A DNA stretch of 64,000 bases. Source: Nectonema munidae (Eukaryota; Nematomorpha; Nectonematoida; Nectonematidae). Below the pieces are notes generated by a model. It saw only the letters and a list, made by a program, of their open reading frames with translations. It did no database searches and was not told the DNA's origin. The stretch spans positions 727,501 to 791,500 of the forward strand of contig JAUIRK010000993.1 in the NCBI GenBank assembly GCA_030549495.1, written 5' to 3'. Shown here piece by piece: positions 1-10,092 of the stretch (positions within the stretch are counted from its first letter, which is position 1; each line of letters opens with the position of its first letter). Made by a program: the position numbers and the translations under genes.

Positions 1-416
1 GAAAATTTCTTGACCAATTCATCAGTATCAATATTTTTTGTATATGAATCTAAATATGATAGCAGAATCAAGTTTTTTTCTCTCGTGCATCATAGAAGTT
101 AAATTTTAAAAAAAGTATATCATGAGTATTTTAAAGTAACTGTGCACAAGTGTTAATAGGAATTAAAATTTTAAGGACCTTGAACAGGAGATTGAAAACA
201 AATATGAACTGTTTTCACCTCAAAATATTGTGGATGTACCAACATTAAATATATTTAAAAATAGATTAGACTTCCATTGGAGTCATCTCAAGTTTTTACA
301 CTTATGATATTTCGTCTTATGAAAACTCAAATATCTCATTATTTGAAGTTTTTATTTTTATATGCAATTTTCATAGGTTTGAACAACCTTCTTTTTACTT
401 AATAAAATATGTTATG

Positions 417-772
417 TTATGAACTGTTTTTTCTGTATTTGCATCGAGAGACTTTGAGCTTCGATACTGAGTTCGTCATTATTATCGGATAAAAATATTC
501 TTCAAAAAGATATAAAAGATTTTCGTAGTTTTTGACAATAATCAAAATCTCCTGTCCATCTTTGATCCATAATCCTTTGAATTTTCCCTCCATCATATAT
601 TTTCTCAACATTAGGCTTTCTCATAAAATTGTAAATGAGCTTACACACAGTAATGCATCTTGAAACTTCATCTACAGAATTCAAAGCATTAATCACAACA
701 AGATGAAACCGGTGATTCAGGCAATGTAAAAAAGGAAGAAAATAATAGGAAGTCGGGGCACAAGAGGAAGTT
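417..772 (-). pseudogene. hAT transposase fragment (TTF/DUF4371-like type)
   Basis: The minus strand encodes a run including HCLNHRFHLVVINALNSV, followed by a helical stretch containing CKLIYNFMR and later RWTGDFDYC. This is the look of the central region of hAT transposases of the TTF-finger/DUF4371 type, where a C-x-x-H signature precedes 'LYNFF' and a conserved tryptophan segment. Only about 115 codons are present, and the N- and C-terminal parts are absent. The reading frame runs into a 17-G homopolymer at 773-789, which marks the junction with unrelated sequence, so the copy is truncated there. No terminal repeat was found for it. The family assignment comes from motif memory, not from a search. 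Confidence 0.6.
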
Positions 773-789
773 GGGGGGGGGGGGGGGGG
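773..789. repeat. G17 homopolymer
   Basis: An uninterrupted run of 17 G, followed by a GC-rich patch (about 790-822) ending CGGCCCTG. Read on the minus strand the patch begins CAGGGCCG, which resembles a hAT terminus. It sits at the join between two oppositely oriented hAT remnants. Confidence 0.8.
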
Positions 790-825
790 ACATGGCCCCG
801 GCCCTCTTCTCGCTTCGGCCCTGAT

Positions 826-1479
826 GATGATGCTGTAAAAGGGTACTTTGATCACATAAATTTATTAAAATCCGAAATGGAGAAAAAATTTGAAGGCTTA
901 ATTGCTATTCAAGTTCCTGAGTGGTGTTTTGATCCTTTCAAGTGTGATGTCGAACAAATTAATTACAAAATTCAAGAAGAAGTGATGGACTTGCAAAATG
1001 ACATTGAAGCAAAGGTTTTGTTCACTCTGTCAACATATGAAAAATTCTGGATAGAGAGGCGATTTTTATAACCAAACCTTTGGCAATAAATCAAAACTTT
1101 ATTTTCTGCCTTTCCTTCCACATACTTGGTAGAAACAGGTTTCAGTGCTATGGTATATTTGAAAAATAAACAAAAAAATTAAGTGAAAATAGATGAAACA
1201 GGCGACTTAAGACTTAAACTTACAAATATACAGCCTAATTTCAGTGAAATAATGAAAAATCACCAGCCGCAAGGAAGCCATTGAATTTTCAACAATTTTT
1301 CATTGTTTATATTTTTTTAATTTATTTCATATTAAAAGTATTTAACCTTGTTTTTTGTTTACATTTTTATTCAAAATAGTATTTTTTTTCCACTTTTTGA
1401 AGTTTTATAGAAATAAGTCGGCGGTTTCAAAAAAATTCAATTAAGGGGGCGTTGGGAAGAAAATGGTTGGGAACCACTG
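826..1479 (+). mobile_element. hAT (Charlie/ZBED5-SCAND3-like) 3' end with terminal repeat
   Basis: The plus strand encodes the C-terminal region of a ZBED5/SCAND3-like hAT transposase. In order it shows VPEWCFDPF, LQNDIEAK and FWIERR (877-1068), then FPSTYLVETGFSAMVYLKNK (about 1106-1168), and finally GDLRLKLTNIQPNF and HQPQGSH before a stop at about 1282. The conserved order in this family is Y/F-hydrophobic-x-E-x-GFSA followed by DLRLxLTNxxP and a QGSH end. In-frame stops, including one at 1069-1071, break the reading frame. The element closes with GGTTGGGAACCACTG at 1465-1479, the usual hAT tip, followed by a possible 8-bp target copy (CTTTACAG). The 5' end is missing. Confidence 0.8.
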
Positions 1480-1487
1480 CTTTACAG

Positions 1488-2379
1488 TATCTAATTTTGC
1501 TATTCATTCTATGATGATCTTTTCTTGGTAGCTCTTTTTTCATTAGAAATTTATTTTCTTCAATTTTTTAAGGATTAATTTTGAACACATTTTTTACTCT
1601 CTCAAAGCATTCTGATTAAAGAATTTTCTTGATCTTAGGCTTTGTATCGTGTATTTTATTATCAGGCCTGAATATTTGTCAACCAATCTCAGTTCAAAGG
1701 TTCTGATTTTTCATTAGTGATGTTCATTGTTCAATTACAAAAAGTTCTCCACCTTCTTCATCTAAAAAATTAGATTTCACGCAAAAGAAAAAGATGGACA
1801 TATTCAATTTAAATTAAAAAATATCTTGATAGTGACTAAATTTTAACATATTAGCATCTGTGCCCTTTTTGATAACTCTGACCTATTTTAAATTTTCAGA
1901 TTTCCTACCAATCTTAGTTAAATGATAATTGTAATCCTCGAAGATGAGCTATAGATTTAAAGATTTTTCATTTGTAAAGAGGAACTTCGTTTTCACGTTC
2001 AAAATCTTTTTGAAGCACCCAATATTAGATCATTACACCACTTCCTAGTTCATTAGAACATGGTAGATCTTCCATTTAGTCAAGATACATATTTTTTTAA
2101 TTATTTCTTTTAATCACACGTTCTCTTTTCAATTAGTTTTCAGGTTGCTTCTCTCATACTAATCTTCACAAAATTTTATATGTTTTGTTTTTTTAAATAA
2201 ATATTTCATACTCAAGATGATTGTAGAAAGTATTATAAGCCAAAATATACAAAAAAAAAAGTATATTTTTACTATATAACTAGTAACAACGATTTTTTAA
2301 AAATTTTTTACAGAACTGATTTTCACGCATACATTACTAATTCAATTCCCACTTTGAGATATTTTTTAACCGTATTAGC
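1488..2379. other. gene-free AT-rich sequence
   Basis: No reading frame, RNA gene or repeat that I recognise; the composition is plain AT-rich. Confidence 0.5.
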
Positions 2380-3640
2380 CAAAATGGAGTACAGAAATAA
2401 AATAAGCATAGTCGATTTGGTATAAAACAGATATTTTATTTTTTTTTTAAATATTTTAGAAGATAGTATCTAGAAGAAAACCGCAAATCTGATTGAAGCT
2501 ATCAGATATTTTAAAACCATAAATGCCGAACCTAGGTCCAAAAATAAAACCAGCATTTTCCATTTGGCATAAAAACAGATATTTTATTTAAATTTCAAAA
2601 ATATTTCTGTAGATATTAGACGTAAATCGAACATTTGATTGACACTTTCAAATATTTTAAAACCTCTAAATGCAAAAACTGATTTCAGAAATAAAACTAA
2701 CATGGTTAATTTTGTATAAAAATGTAAAATTAGATAGAATATTTTTGGATAATTTTTAGACGTAAACCGCAAATTTGATTGACAATGATAGTAAAACCTC
2801 TAAATGCGAAGACTGGGTTCAGAAATGAAACCAGCATGATCGATTTGTTATAAAAACATATATTTCATGAAAAATTTGAATCAATATGTTAAAAAATAAA
2901 TTTTAGAACTAAACGCAAATTTGATTGATACTTATAGGTATAAACCACATATTTTATTGAGGCTTGCAGATATTTTCAAAACTTAAAAGTAAAAACTAAG
3001 TCCGGAAATATAAATAGCATGGTTGATTTGGTATAAAACATATATTTCATCAAAAATTAGAATTAAAATTTGTGAAGATAGTTTTCAAACGTAAACCACA
3101 AATTTGATTGACACTGATAGATATTTTAAAACCTCAAAATGCAAAAACTGATTTCATAAATAAAACTAGCATGGTTGATTTGGTATAAAAACATATATTT
3201 CATGTAAAATTAGAGAGAATATTTTTGGAGATAGTTTTTAAAAATAAACCGCAAATTTGATTGACACTGACAGATATTTTAAGACCTCTAAATGTTAAAA
3301 CTGAGTTCAGAAATTAAACCAGCATGATCGATTTGGTATAGAAATATATATTTTATGTAAAATTTGAATGAATGTTTTCGGAGATAATTTTTAAAAGTAA
3401 ACCGCAAATTTGATTAACAGTTATAGGTATTTTCACATCCTAAATGTGAAATGAAACCAACGTGGCGAATTTTTAAAACTTATATTTTATGCAGTTGAAA
3501 ATGTTTTTGGGATCATTTTTATAAGTAAAACGCAAATTTGATTAACACTTTATGTATTTTCAAATCCTAAATTAAAAAAAATGAGCCCAGAAATGAAACC
3601 ATATTTTATGTAAAATTTGAAGAAATATTCTATTAGATAT
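2380..3640. repeat. diverged satellite array, ~150-bp unit, about 8 copies
   Basis: Three phrases recur in fixed order. The first is GCATGGTTGATTTGGTATAA (starts near 2407, 2551, 2699, 2834, 3013, 3170, 3323, 3461). The second is an AT-rich ATATTTTATGTAAAATT-like block. The third is CGCAAATTTGATTGACACTG followed by AGATATTTTAAAACC. Spacing between starts is about 135-180 bp and neighbouring units differ by roughly 10-25 percent, so the array is old. The last units shorten and decay around 3.6 kb, about 0.9 kb upstream of the BTG gene. Confidence 0.85.
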
Positions 3641-4408
3641 TATTTTTGATCGACATTTTTTAAAAAGTTGCTATAAAATTAAATATATAGTGTTATGCGT
3701 TAAAAACTGTATATAATTATAAATTTTTAAAGTAGAATATAATATAGACCCTAAGTTATAAGGTTAACTACAAATAACGTCAAAATTTTGCTAAAAAATT
3801 TTAATTTTTTGATTGACAGTTTTTGACATGAAAGGGTCATTTAACTACAATAAAAATGGCATCAAAAGATGCAGCTAGCGATTTTAGGAAAATTCCCGAA
3901 ATTTGAAGGGATATGATTCAGCCAATTTCGTACAATTAATTTTTTAGTGAGAGCACTAATAGGAAGGGCCTACTAAAATGTTTTGATATATTTTAACAAT
4001 TCAATAATTAAATTCTTATGAATCAGCTCAGAGTGTTGGATTGAAAGAGGAGTAGACACAAATAAAAAAAATTTCTAAGAGAAAATAAAATAAATTTAAT
4101 TAATCTTTAAAAAAAATTAGTTATAGTATTAAAAACATAAATAATCTATAAAAATGTATTGAGAATGTAGTAAAACAGAGCGTACTCATATTTTTTTATT
4201 TCTATGACGCATAGGCTTGGCGTAGTAATTCTATGTTTTGATTGGTTAAATAAGATTTTTTTAATATTCTATTTAGAAAAATTTTTAAGATAAAATATAA
4301 TTATATTTATTTTGAAATCAAATATTATAATTTCTTTCTATTTTTATTATTTTTTTTAACTTTATTTTTAATAATATTAAATTTTTGACATCGCGTAATA
4401 TTATTTTC

Positions 4409-4446
4409 TGACGTAGTGCGCCGTGTGACGTTTTACGTGTATATAG
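4409..4446 (+). promoter_or_regulatory. BTG core promoter: TATA box with two CRE-like TGACG motifs
   Basis: TATATAG lies at 4440-4446, about 75 bp before the BTG start codon, so a start site near 4470 would leave a ~50-nt leader. Just upstream are TGACGTAG (4409-4416) and TGTGACGTTTTACGTG (about 4424-4439). Both contain the TGACG half-site of CREB/ATF factors. This would fit BTG genes being immediate-early genes in vertebrates, but factor binding here is inference. Confidence 0.5.
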
Positions 4447-4518
4447 AGCAGACATTTTCTCTCCTTTGTTATATGCATTTTTTGTTCGCTCGGTGTTCTC
4501 TCCTTCTTTAGCATAGTC

Positions 4519-4968
4519 ATGTTGCCTGAGATACGTTCTGCAATATCCTTTCTTTCTCATTTGCTCCGAAATTCTCATTTGTCAGAGAAGAGCATAATAA
4601 ATTTTTCCTTAAATTTAGAACAAATTTTATCCGAAAAATACAAAGACCATTGGTTTCCTGAACAACCTGATAAAGGCTCCGCTTTTCGATGCCTTTCGAT
4701 AGAGAACAAAAAAATTGACTCATCCCTTCAAAAGGTGTCACATTTTATAAATCTATCTTCAGAAGTTTTTGTAAATGTTTTGCCAAGAGATTTAACGATT
4801 TGGATAGACCCTGGAGAAGTTAGCTATCGAATTGGAGAGTTTGGTAGTGTTGGCCTTATATACAACGAAGCAAGTCTGTACAATAAGTTTGAAACGTGCA
4901 AACTACACTCTCTTCTAAAAGAATCAAATGCACTAAATTCTGTCTTTTCAGATGTTGTTTATGGTTAA
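4519..4968 (+). CDS. BTG-family anti-proliferative protein (BTG1/2-like), single exon
   Basis: 149 residues, complete and unspliced. Box A is at residues 41-59 (YKDHWFPEQPDKGSAFRCL) and box B at 89-107 (DLTIWIDPGEVSYRIGE at its core), the two signatures of the APRO family. Trp95 and Asp97 in box B correspond to the segment that contacts the CAF1 (CNOT7/8) deadenylase in known BTG proteins. The SYRIGE-x-GS-x-x-x-x-Y ending is closer to BTG1/2 than to BTG3 or Tob. There is no long Tob-like tail and no PAM2 motif, and the length is near that of BTG1/2 (about 160-170). The family links deadenylation to growth arrest in nucleus and cytoplasm. The start is set by the first ATG after the TATA box. 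It has no gene neighbour within 27 kb on the right in this window. Confidence 0.93.
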   Translation: MLPEIRSAISFLSHLLRNSHLSEKSIINFSLNLEQILSEKYKDHWFPEQPDKGSAFRCLSIENKKIDSSLQKVSHFINLSSEVFVNVLPRDLTIWIDPGEVSYRIGEFGSVGLIYNEASLYNKFETCKLHSLLKESNALNSVFSDVVYG

Positions 4969-5125
4969 ATTTTAATTAATTGTCATTTTTCATTATAAAT
5001 AGAAAATATTTATGTTATTTTTAATTGTGATCTCAAAATTGACTTTATTTTTTAACTTAATCATAAGTTTTAGTATTATTAAATTTATTTTCTAAATGAT
5101 ATAAAGATTTTATATTAAGTTTTTG

Positions 5126-5131
5126 AATAAA
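5126..5131 (+). terminator. poly(A) signal of the BTG gene
   Basis: AATAAA 158 bp after the BTG stop codon, followed by a T/GT-rich stretch. It is the first canonical hexamer in a plausible position. Confidence 0.55.
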
Positions 5132-5149
5132 GAGTTTTGTTTTTTAAAT

Positions 5150-8100
5150 TGTTAACTAACTTTATATTATCCTTTACCTAATGTACATGGTGAATAGTTC
5201 TGTGTTTTTATTATTAATCTAAAAATGTTATCTAGTGTGGTTGTCGTGTTTTATGTCGTATCATGCTTATTATCAAGCATTGGTTTTCATTTCAACTATT
5301 TTTGGATAAATAGCGCTAAATCTTAAAATATTTAATTTCACATCAAGTTTTTACCATTGTTTTAGTCGTGGAAATTATTATCAAGTTTTTTCAAATTTAT
5401 ATAAATCTGCGGAAAAATACGGGCACTATTTTTAATGAGAATTTTATTAGATAGCTTATAGCATCCTTTGTTAAAAGTTCTCTAAATTGTAATTCTATGC
5501 TTGATGCTTCAGCTAGTAATCATAGGGTCTAAAAAAGAAATTCAAAAATTTTCATTATTTAAAATATTTTTCTGAGAAACAATATTCCATTTTTAAGTTT
5601 CTTATACATAAAAATAACACCCGCTCTAGGCCGCTTTTTATTCCTATATCTCTGAATTGGACATTGGTGTCCCTAAAATACAAGTTGGCATACGGTATAG
5701 AAATTCATTAAAAAGCAGATAATTAGTTTTCAAATATCTTTTCCTTAAACTTGTTACTTTTTTTATAATAAATATTAATCAAAATATACTTGACTAATAC
5801 CCTGCATTTAATAGGCTAAAAACAATTTTTATTGTTTGTAAATTCGGTGGCTTTATATTTTGTCTAACTTCGTAACATTCATTGGAGACGATTCCCAACT
5901 CTGACTAGCCAAAAATGTCTCAATCTCAATACTGAAGTTGTATAATTATTATAGTTTTTTACTGTCAAATGTCGAAAAATTAGTTGCTTCTGTTTTTTAG
6001 GAATCCCTTTTCGTTACATCTCTGGAATTATATATGATTTTTTTTATAACAATCCTGAATTATTTGTATGAAAAATTATCAGAGACGTTAGTCAAGTAGG
6101 CTGCCCACTCCTCTCTAGAAAAAAATATTTTATATTTGTCCCATAGAAAGTTTTTAAACCACCTAAAAATCCTGCTTTAAATTCTTGGTTGCGTCACTTG
6201 TACAAATATGTAGTTCGTGTACATGGTCTTGAGCATTTTCTGGTTTCAATGAACTCTTCATAAAATAGTTTTCCCGGACAAAGAATTGTCTTTTATTCAT
6301 TTGTTAGAAATTTTACCTCCAAGTATTATTACTTGTTTTGTTTTAGGAAAAATTCGGCCTCAGTACATTTAAAAGTCAAATTGACCTGCTTTTCTATTTT
6401 TTATTATAATATTCATTTTAGTTAGAAATTAAAAATAAATCAGTTCTTTTCGTGCTATCGCATAAAAATGCTATTTTGTTTTGCTTATTTTAAAATTTCA
6501 TACACTTGATAACTTCTCTTCCTATGACTTGTATTTAAAAATTTGTGTCATCGATCAATCAGTCTTTATCTGAATATAGTAGTTAAGGACAAGCAAGGTT
6601 TAAATTTTTAGATGGCTAATTTTTAATGACTCCGTCAAAGCTTTGATTAATGTCTTCATTTTTTATGTAATATATAAAAAATATAAATTTTATGGTTATG
6701 ATGAAACAGACGTTACGGTAGGCTTAAACTATTAGATTAGCAAAATTATATGATTGATCCATTTCAACCGAGCATTTTACAGACCAATTAGAGTTTGAGT
6801 GTTTTTTTCTTGTCTTCGTATTGTGATATGGAACATCTTATATAATATATAATTCAACAACGGTTTGCGTACACGAGATAAATATTCATGATAATAATAT
6901 TACGAAGAAGTAAAATTAATGGAGTATATACTAAATATTCCTTGCTATTTGTGTTGATGAATTGCGATATTGTTGATGGTTTGATTTTTTCCAATATTTA
7001 AAAAGGCTTGCAACGCAAAGTTTTTGCAATTGTATTTCCTCGCAAGTAATGCGGATTACAAAGTGTGTATGCTATGTAATTGCTTCGAATAATTCTGAAG
7101 GTTGTGGTTGAAGTCAGAGAACTTCATTTGTGTTGTAAAAATCGAATTATACATTTTCATTTGTTAAATTTGTATGCTTTTCTAAGTCCTGTGCAACACT
7201 TTTGATCCCACAGACATATTCAAATGACAAGAGGCTCTTTTTTTTTATCGATTTAAGTTTTAACACATCATTTTCTATTTAATTTGGTATTTGAGACGTA
7301 TACATTACAACCAACTTTGCAAGCATAACGAACTATAGACCATATGGGTTAATTTCTAACTTTTTTTGGATTAGCCCCTGTCCACATAGTTTTTTAATCT
7401 ATCTTTCCATGACGATTAAATAAACCTCAGTATCTCTTTCTCTCACAACTTTATATCATTTATCCCTATTAGACCGCCTCAAAGGGGAGGTATCTTTCTG
7501 ACTTATGAAGGATAAACTTTTGGTATATTTGTAAGTACTATATCTTTTCTCACATTCTAACCTGTTGATGAACAACGTAAATGCTTACTTCAATAAAAGT
7601 AAGGTTTTGTCTAAAATATCGCCAACTAAGTGTGTGTAAGATAAAGTCTGCATTATACGACCACTGAAAATTTTGAGTAAAAAATTTATGAAGTATAAAA
7701 AAGATATATTTGCATTTTAATCACATTCGCGCTTTTTTTTCAGTCTTCTACATTTTTTGCTTGTTGGAAAATAATTTCCGCACCCTATTTTTATTATTTA
7801 ATCTTTCAAAATTGAAATTTCAATGTTCATATGAAGAAAAATCTTCCAAGCATTTTTATGAAGAATTCAAAAAACATAGGTTAAGAAATTTGTTGTTTGA
7901 AAATCTTTCTTTCTGCATAAATTCTTTAAGATAAGAATGTATGAAATGTTTTATGTTGCAGAGAAAAAACACTCCACCACGTTTTTATAGAGAAAAAATC
8001 CAAAATGTTGTCCTTGTTTTTCATCTGATAGCTTCTTTTTTTTATAAAAAATCCTTGAATTATTTATTCCCTGAAAGAGTTTATAAATTAGTTCATTCAG

Positions 8101-9190
8101 TTTTGGATAGAACAATATCATGATATCAATACTATCATCATACATTCTCACTTTGGGTTTGTAAAGTTTTTTAAAAAACTTTTTAACTAAACTTTTAAAT
8201 AACTGTCTAACTAACATTTAAATGGTATCAAGCTTATGGGTTTGGTTTTCCATTGTTTACTGATACAGTTTGTTCGTTCAGGTAAATCCTGATCTTACAA
8301 AATCCACAATCCATTAGTTTGCTATATACCGTAGTACATGAGCACTCTAAATAGTCTCTGTCTCTACTCTGTTTTCATAGAAATCAGAATTTATTACTAG
8401 CTCCCTGTATGTCCTTGATTAACTTATTCCACGCATTTCTGTATCGCCCAGAACGGCTCAAGGTTGTGCAGACATCTCTTCCACAGAGGGAACCCTTGTT
8501 TATCCCTAAGAGAACTAGATTAAACATTGTCCAGAATCTTTGCTTGATAAAACTTAATTTCACATGCTCTACCTACACCTCCTCTGCCTGGTGTATCAGA
8601 GTAGATGATGGCTGTTCACTATCTTCTACCTTTCATCCACCACACCACAGCCTTACATTTTCACTTTACGAGATTTCTGTTTTGCATCAAGTAGTGTAGG
8701 AATCGCAGCCAAGTTTTATCTGTATTGCTAGCTGTATTTGTGCCAACTCGTCATTGAGAAATGTAAATCAAAACACGTCGTAGGAAAAATGAGTAAACAT
8801 ATACTATGCTTAGTCAAGCAACGTGATGTGTCGCTTGTGCAAACAAGCTATTTCGTTCGAGCTGCATAAATTATTTTGTTTTTATAGTCTACTATGTCAT
8901 GCAAAAAGATGAATTGAAGACTTGGTCACAACCATAGTACAAGCCAGCTCTGTCAATCACAGAAATTGGCAAAGCATTCTTTTTTGTTTCCTATTTCCTT
9001 ATATCATTTCATCACTTTTCACATTTGCTTAAAAATGAGTGACTCTCAATTTGATTGAAGAAACTTGAAAAAATATTAACACATTTGCGCACAAAAAAGA
9101 CGTCTAGAGAGTCAGGTGGAAATAACAAAAATCTGACTCCGATTTCGACCCCTTACAAAAAAGGGAGCACTTACAAAAATCGCACTCCAC
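5150..9190. other. gene-free AT-rich intergenic sequence
   Basis: Only short chance frames occur. The frames at 7710-7934, 7941-8123 and 8409-8699 show no family motifs and no supporting splice or promoter context. I see no RNA gene or well-formed transposon end. Confidence 0.5.
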
Positions 9191-9196
9191 TACTTC

Positions 9197-9323
9197 TTAA
9201 CCCTTCAGGCTTTGAATTTATAAAATTAAGCGTCTGCTTTCTCTTTCAATCAGTTTTTATATAACTTTTTGATTATTTTTACTTTACAGGGTACTGGTAT
9301 CCCATTGTGACGGAAAGGGTTAA
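9197..9323 (-). mobile_element. TTAA-flanked MITE, family C (complete copy)
   Basis: 127 bp from TTAA (9197-9200) to TTAA (9320-9323). The tips read TTAACCCTTCAGGC and, in reverse, TTAACCCTTTCCGTC, so the ends are imperfect inverted repeats. Internally there is GCGTCTGCTTTCT and, in reverse orientation, a CACANTGGGATACCAGT-like block seen in the other family C copies. TTAA duplication is the hallmark of piggyBac-type integration; there is no coding capacity. Confidence 0.8.
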
Positions 9324-9726
9324 AAATATTACTCTAAATATTCAAAAACTTAATAAATTTAAGTCCATTCCTCGCTTTCGGACTTTGACTGAAAATAGCC
9401 ACTCCCTACGCTTATAAAAATAACTGATTCCTAGTCCTAAATTTTATTCGATATCGACTTCGAATCCTTAGCCCTGCATGTTCATATGTTGAACAAAAAT
9501 AGACAAGTTGATCCACAGATTTTATGTTGAGACTCCTGTGTAAAAAAATTTTAATATAATAAAAAATTTATCTCTAAAATTCGAAATTTCTAAACTTCAA
9601 CTATTTTTTTAAAAACTAAAAATTTTGCGTTTATAGAATTGAAAAACATTTGAATTTAAAAAAATCATTTTTTACCTACAGAGTTTTTCGTTTTTTTTGT
9701 TATTTTACCTATTGCTTATATCTTTT

Positions 9727-9832
9727 TTGGGAATTAGTTTTCAAAGATAATTGCCTGCTTTTCTTTTTGAACATATTTTCATATAAATCGAATCGGACGA
9801 TTTTGATTTCGTTAGTGTCCGTTGACCCTTAA
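9727..9832 (-). mobile_element. TTAA MITE family C, partial copy abutting the next MITE
   Basis: Minus-strand similarity to family C: a block around TTGCCTGCTTTTCTTTTTGA, then TCGGACGATTTTGATTTCG and a degraded GTGTCC block, ending in GACCCTTAA at 9829-9832. The terminal TTAA is shared with the adjacent family A element. The distal end is degraded. Confidence 0.6.
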
Positions 9833-10092
9833 CCGGTTATCGACCACAGTCAACTTTACAAAAATAAAATCGTCTGCATTTATCAATGCTCTTTAACCCA
9901 TTTACGGCAAATGTTCCTATTTTGGAACATAAGTAATTTCATCTTCGTCTGCTTTTTTCAATGACTTTGAATATAAATAGTCTGCGTTTTTTTAGATATC
10001 GTCTGCTTTGCTTGGCCTTAAATGGGTTAATACAAATCTTCTGCCTCCTTACATTAGATATCGTCTGATTATTCTGGTGGTTAACGGGTTTA
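9829..10092 (+). mobile_element. TTAA MITE family A, interrupted by a family B insertion
   Basis: The left tip is TTAACCGGTTATCGACCAC and the right tip ends GGTTAACGGGTTTA, an inverted repeat with one change in the terminal TTAA. Removing the 134-bp insert at 9897-10030 leaves a ~130-bp element whose order matches the uninterrupted family A copy at 49359-49496 on the opposite strand. Internal motifs are ATCGTCTGCATTTAT and AGATATCGTCTGATTATTC. Confidence 0.85.
9893..10030 (+). mobile_element. TTAA MITE family B, nested in family A
   Basis: Flanked by TTAA at 9893-9896 and 10027-10030. The tips are TTAACCCATTTACGGCAA and its inverse TTGGCCTTAAATGGGTTAA. It contains three GTCTGC motifs in the same direction at ~35-bp spacing. 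The target TTAA is visible unoccupied in the paralogous family A copy (49418-49421), which proves insertion with TTAA duplication. It is nearly identical to the copy at 42565-42701. Confidence 0.9.

Noticed and set aside
8409-8699. 96-codon plus-strand frame
   Set aside because: No domain or family likeness, and no promoter or splice evidence.
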